Shown in pieces: positions 32,433 through 33,963 of a stretch of DNA of 33,963 nucleotides; the stretch's first letter is position 1, and each line of letters starts with the position of its first letter. Where the stretch lies: positions 8,265 through 42,227 of the forward strand of contig PLZI01000029.1 in assembly GCA_003152095.1 (NCBI GenBank), given 5' to 3'. The notes beneath the pieces were generated by a model that did not search any database, was not told where the DNA came from, and was given only the letters and a program-made list of their open reading frames with translations. Source of the DNA: Acidobacteriota bacterium (GTDB taxonomy: Bacteria > Acidobacteriota > Thermoanaerobaculia > UBA5066). Position numbers and translations under genes: made by a program.

Positions 32433-32870
32433 ATGGGCGAGGTGACGAAGCCCCCGGCGGCCAAGGCGGTTCCGGCAAGCGGCGTGCGGCCGGCGCCGCG
32501 CATCATCGGGCCCGTGGCGCCTCCGGTCTACACCGCGGGCGCCAAGCCCGGCGCGACCCGTATCGTCTCTCAGGGGGCCGGGCCGCTCGTGACGGAGGGC
32601 ATGAAGGCCCGGCAGCGCGACATCGAGAAGAAGCGCCGCGTCGGGGCGTCGCTGAGGCAAGTCGAGGAGGAAGAGGCGGAAGAGCGCTGGGGGCGCGGCC
32701 GGGCGTGGGTCCTCCGTCTCGTGGGCGTCCTCATCGCGTGCGGCGTCTACCTGAAGATGCAGTCGATGTACGGCGACAGGTGGCCGATGCTCGCCGTGTG
32801 GATCTTCCTCACCGTGATGCTCGGCGTGGCCGTGACCTGGCTGATCTGGTACCTCGACTACTCCGGATGA
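32433..32870 (+). CDS. small membrane protein of unknown function
   Basis: A 145-residue protein with a Pro/Ala-rich, probably disordered N-terminus (about 1-50), a charged coiled stretch (KARQRDIEKKRRVGASLRQV, EEEEAEERWGRGRA) and two C-terminal membrane helices (VLRLVGVLIACGVYL and WIFLTVMLGVAVTWLIWYL). No family was recognised. It is a likely inner-membrane protein with a cytoplasmic N-terminus. It follows the oxidoreductase by 38 bases but has its own -10 box. A relation to electron transport is only positional. Confidence 0.7.
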   Translation: MGEVTKPPAAKAVPASGVRPAPRIIGPVAPPVYTAGAKPGATRIVSQGAGPLVTEGMKARQRDIEKKRRVGASLRQVEEEEAEERWGRGRAWVLRLVGVLIACGVYLKMQSMYGDRWPMLAVWIFLTVMLGVAVTWLIWYLDYSG

Positions 32871-32884
32871 TCCCGGGGGCGACT

Positions 32885-33178
32885 TCAGTCGTCGTCGAAG
32901 ATTCCCTTCGGTTTTCCCGTGTCCTTTTGCGCCTTTTCGAGCGCCTGCCGGAACGTCTTGTCGAGAATCTCGCTCTTGTGCTTCTCGCGCTCGACCGTGG
33001 CCGCGAAGAGGTCCTCGGCGCGGTCCTTGCGCCGCTGGTTCTCGCGCGCCGCCTCCTCGAGCGAGCCGAGCTTGTTCTTCGAGGACGCGGACTCGTGCGA
33101 CAGCACGGCGCCGGTGTCCGGGTCGACCTTCAGCGTGGAGCCGCAGTCGGGGCAGAGGACGAGAAGATGGTCGCTCAT
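32885..33178 (-). CDS. small zinc-ribbon-like coiled-coil protein
   Basis: A 97-residue protein beginning LVLCPDCGSTLKVDPDTGAV: one CPxCG knuckle (Cys9, Cys12) without an obvious second pair, so a metal site would need two molecules or other ligands. The rest is highly charged helix (EEAARENQRRKDRAEDLFAA, EREKHKSEILDKTFRQALEK) and ends KGIFDDD. The family is unrecognised beyond conserved small acidobacterial-type proteins. The ATG has GGAGAAG 5 nt upstream. It is divergent from the YraN-type gene. Confidence 0.7.
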   Translation of the reverse strand: MSDHLLVLCPDCGSTLKVDPDTGAVLSHESASSKNKLGSLEEAARENQRRKDRAEDLFAATVEREKHKSEILDKTFRQALEKAQKDTGKPKGIFDDD

Positions 33179-33194
33179 GGTCTTCTCCAGGAAT

Positions 33195-33200
33195 TATCCT
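33195..33200 (+). promoter_or_regulatory. -10 box (TATCCT) 6 nt before GTG 33207
   Basis: TATCCT, 6 nt (CTCGTC), then GTG. No ribosome-binding site on this strand. It lies in a 28-base divergent gap whose other gene has a normal GGAGAAG site. Confidence 0.5.
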
Positions 33201-33206
33201 CTCGTC

Positions 33207-33662
33207 GTGAATTCCTCCGAAGGGGAAGACTGGAAGGCGCGGCTGAAACGGCTGGGTATCGCCCGCCGGAGGCGGCCGAAGGCCGCTCCGAAGGATCGGC
33301 GCAGAGTGGAGGCGGGACGCGGGGGAGAAGACGCCGCCGCCAGACATCTCGAAGAAAACGGCCTCGTTCTTCTCGGACGCAATGTGAGGTACCGCGACGG
33401 GGAGATCGACCTCGTCGCGCTCGACGGCCCGACGCTTGTCTTCGTGGAGGTGAAGTGGCGGCGAAACGACGCGCGTGGAACGCCCGCCGAAGCCGTCACG
33501 TCGCGGAAGAGGCTCCGCGTGATTCGCGCCGCGCGCAGGTGGCTCGTCGAAAACCCCGGGCGTGCCGGAGCGAGAGAGGTTCGGTTCGACGTCGTGGCGA
33601 TCCGGGAGGAGCCTCCGGAGCTCGCGTGGATCCGCGGCGCGTTCGACGGCAGCGGAACGTGA
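33207..33662 (+). CDS. YraN/UPF0102 family nuclease-like protein
   Basis: A 151-residue protein with a basic N-terminal extension (about 1-40) and a compact UPF0102 domain of the Holliday-junction-resolvase/restriction-endonuclease fold. RRVEAGRGGEDAAARHLEEN is the usual opening helix, then VLLGRNVRYRDGEIDLVALD (GEID acidic motif), LVFVEVKWRRND (ExK motif) and VTSRKRLRVIRAARRWL. The GEID...EVK residues are the expected metal-binding site. The family role in DNA repair or natural transformation is not settled. Start GTG 33207 is fixed by the -10 spacing; a longer frame runs antisense through the zinc-ribbon gene. Confidence 0.88.
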   Translation: MNSSEGEDWKARLKRLGIARRRRPKAAPKDRRRVEAGRGGEDAAARHLEENGLVLLGRNVRYRDGEIDLVALDGPTLVFVEVKWRRNDARGTPAEAVTSRKRLRVIRAARRWLVENPGRAGAREVRFDVVAIREEPPELAWIRGAFDGSGT

Positions 33663-33785
33663 TCCCGGTCGCGCATCCTTTACGCAGCGGTAAACTGATG
33701 CGTGCGGCGTCTCGTCCCCGTCTCTACGGACTGAGCGGGAGAAGACCGTGAGCGTGCCCTTTCGCGCGACGATTCCGGGTGCTCC

Positions 33786-33963
33786 ATGACGCCGGCGACG
33801 GGCCGGACGCTGGGCTGTTACCGGCATGGCGCCCGAGCAGGCGCAGGGGCATCCCGCGAGCCCGGCGACGCTCCTCTCCGCGCGTGTGGCCGGGCTGCCG
33901 GACGGCCTCGACGCGGTGCTTTCGCGGGCCCTTGCGAAGGACCCTGCGGCGCGGCCTCCCACG
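33786..33963 (+). pseudogene. Ser/Thr protein kinase remnant with internal deletions, runs off the window
   Basis: ATG 33786 begins MTPATGRTLGCYR, the usual N-terminus of Hanks-type kinases (…LGxYxI…). Directly after, in another frame, comes VTGMAPEQAQGHPASPA, whose MAPEQ is the activation-segment motif normally about 165 residues later. Then GLPDGLDAVLSRALAKDPAA and RPPT follow, the C-lobe end, with about 40-50 residues of the lobe also missing. Lysine, HRD and DFG motifs are all absent. Either two deletions destroyed a kinase gene or the assembly collapsed. The 123 bases before it (33663-33785) hold TAAACT at 33691 and only a 17-codon ORF. Confidence 0.7.

Noticed and set aside
1-33963. CRISPR arrays, tRNA and rRNA genes
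   Set aside because: No regularly spaced direct repeats, tRNA cloverleaf sequences or rRNA signatures were seen when reading through the window.

Overview
The window is a GC-rich (roughly two-thirds G+C by eye), densely packed bacterial chromosome segment. The mix suggests an Acidobacteriota-like organism, perhaps Thermoanaerobaculia: large secreted S8 and S53 proteases, secreted proteins ending in paired beta-rich domains, a membrane ETF:quinone oxidoreductase beside etfBA, a TonB-free Gram-negative envelope gene set (LpxH-like, lipoprotein with lipobox), and many genes with a -10 box almost touching the start codon. The assignment is inference from gene content only.

Layout. 1-2223: a partial dihydrolipoyl dehydrogenase and a chromate-transporter gene with a damaged 3' end, both on the minus strand. 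2373-8417: a secreted YncE-type propeller/phosphoesterase, then a convergent minus-strand run (lipocalin-like protein, S53 protease, YdjM-type membrane protein), then a small secreted protein. 8462-18979: envelope and sugar genes, including two GT-C membrane proteins (8462, 12227), a GT2 glycosyltransferase overlapping a DegT-type aminotransferase, a PIG-V-like mannosyltransferase overlapping a lipoprotein, and a methyltransferase; an ABC-F ATPase and RpiB sit between them. 18952-24116: a large secreted S8 protease, an LpxH-like phosphoesterase and AroA.

24117-26500 is a foreign scar. It holds an IS630 transposase tail, an AT-rich Swt1-type HEPN gene whose stop codon lies in an attC-like sequence, a possible methyltransferase tail, an IS2-group IS3 remnant with its right inverted repeat, and the last ~36 codons of an integron integrase. 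I read it as a relic of an integron or defence island carrying a HEPN RNase-like gene.

26604-32870 holds etfB-etfA and a 691-residue Fe-S/heme-type membrane protein matching the ETF:menaquinone oxidoreductase design, with a large secreted Ig-like protein inserted convergently. The two modules would pass electrons from acyl-CoA dehydrogenases to the quinone pool. 32885-33963 holds a zinc-ribbon protein, a YraN-type nuclease-like protein and a heavily deleted Ser/Thr kinase remnant.

Two genome-scale signals stand out beyond the genes. First, a polar, purine-flanked element with core TTTCTTAGAAA occurs seven times, inside coding sequences, in three reading frames and both orientations. Second, a TAnnnT -10 box lies 6 nt (six genes) or 8 nt (four genes) before the start codon, which predicts widespread leaderless transcription.
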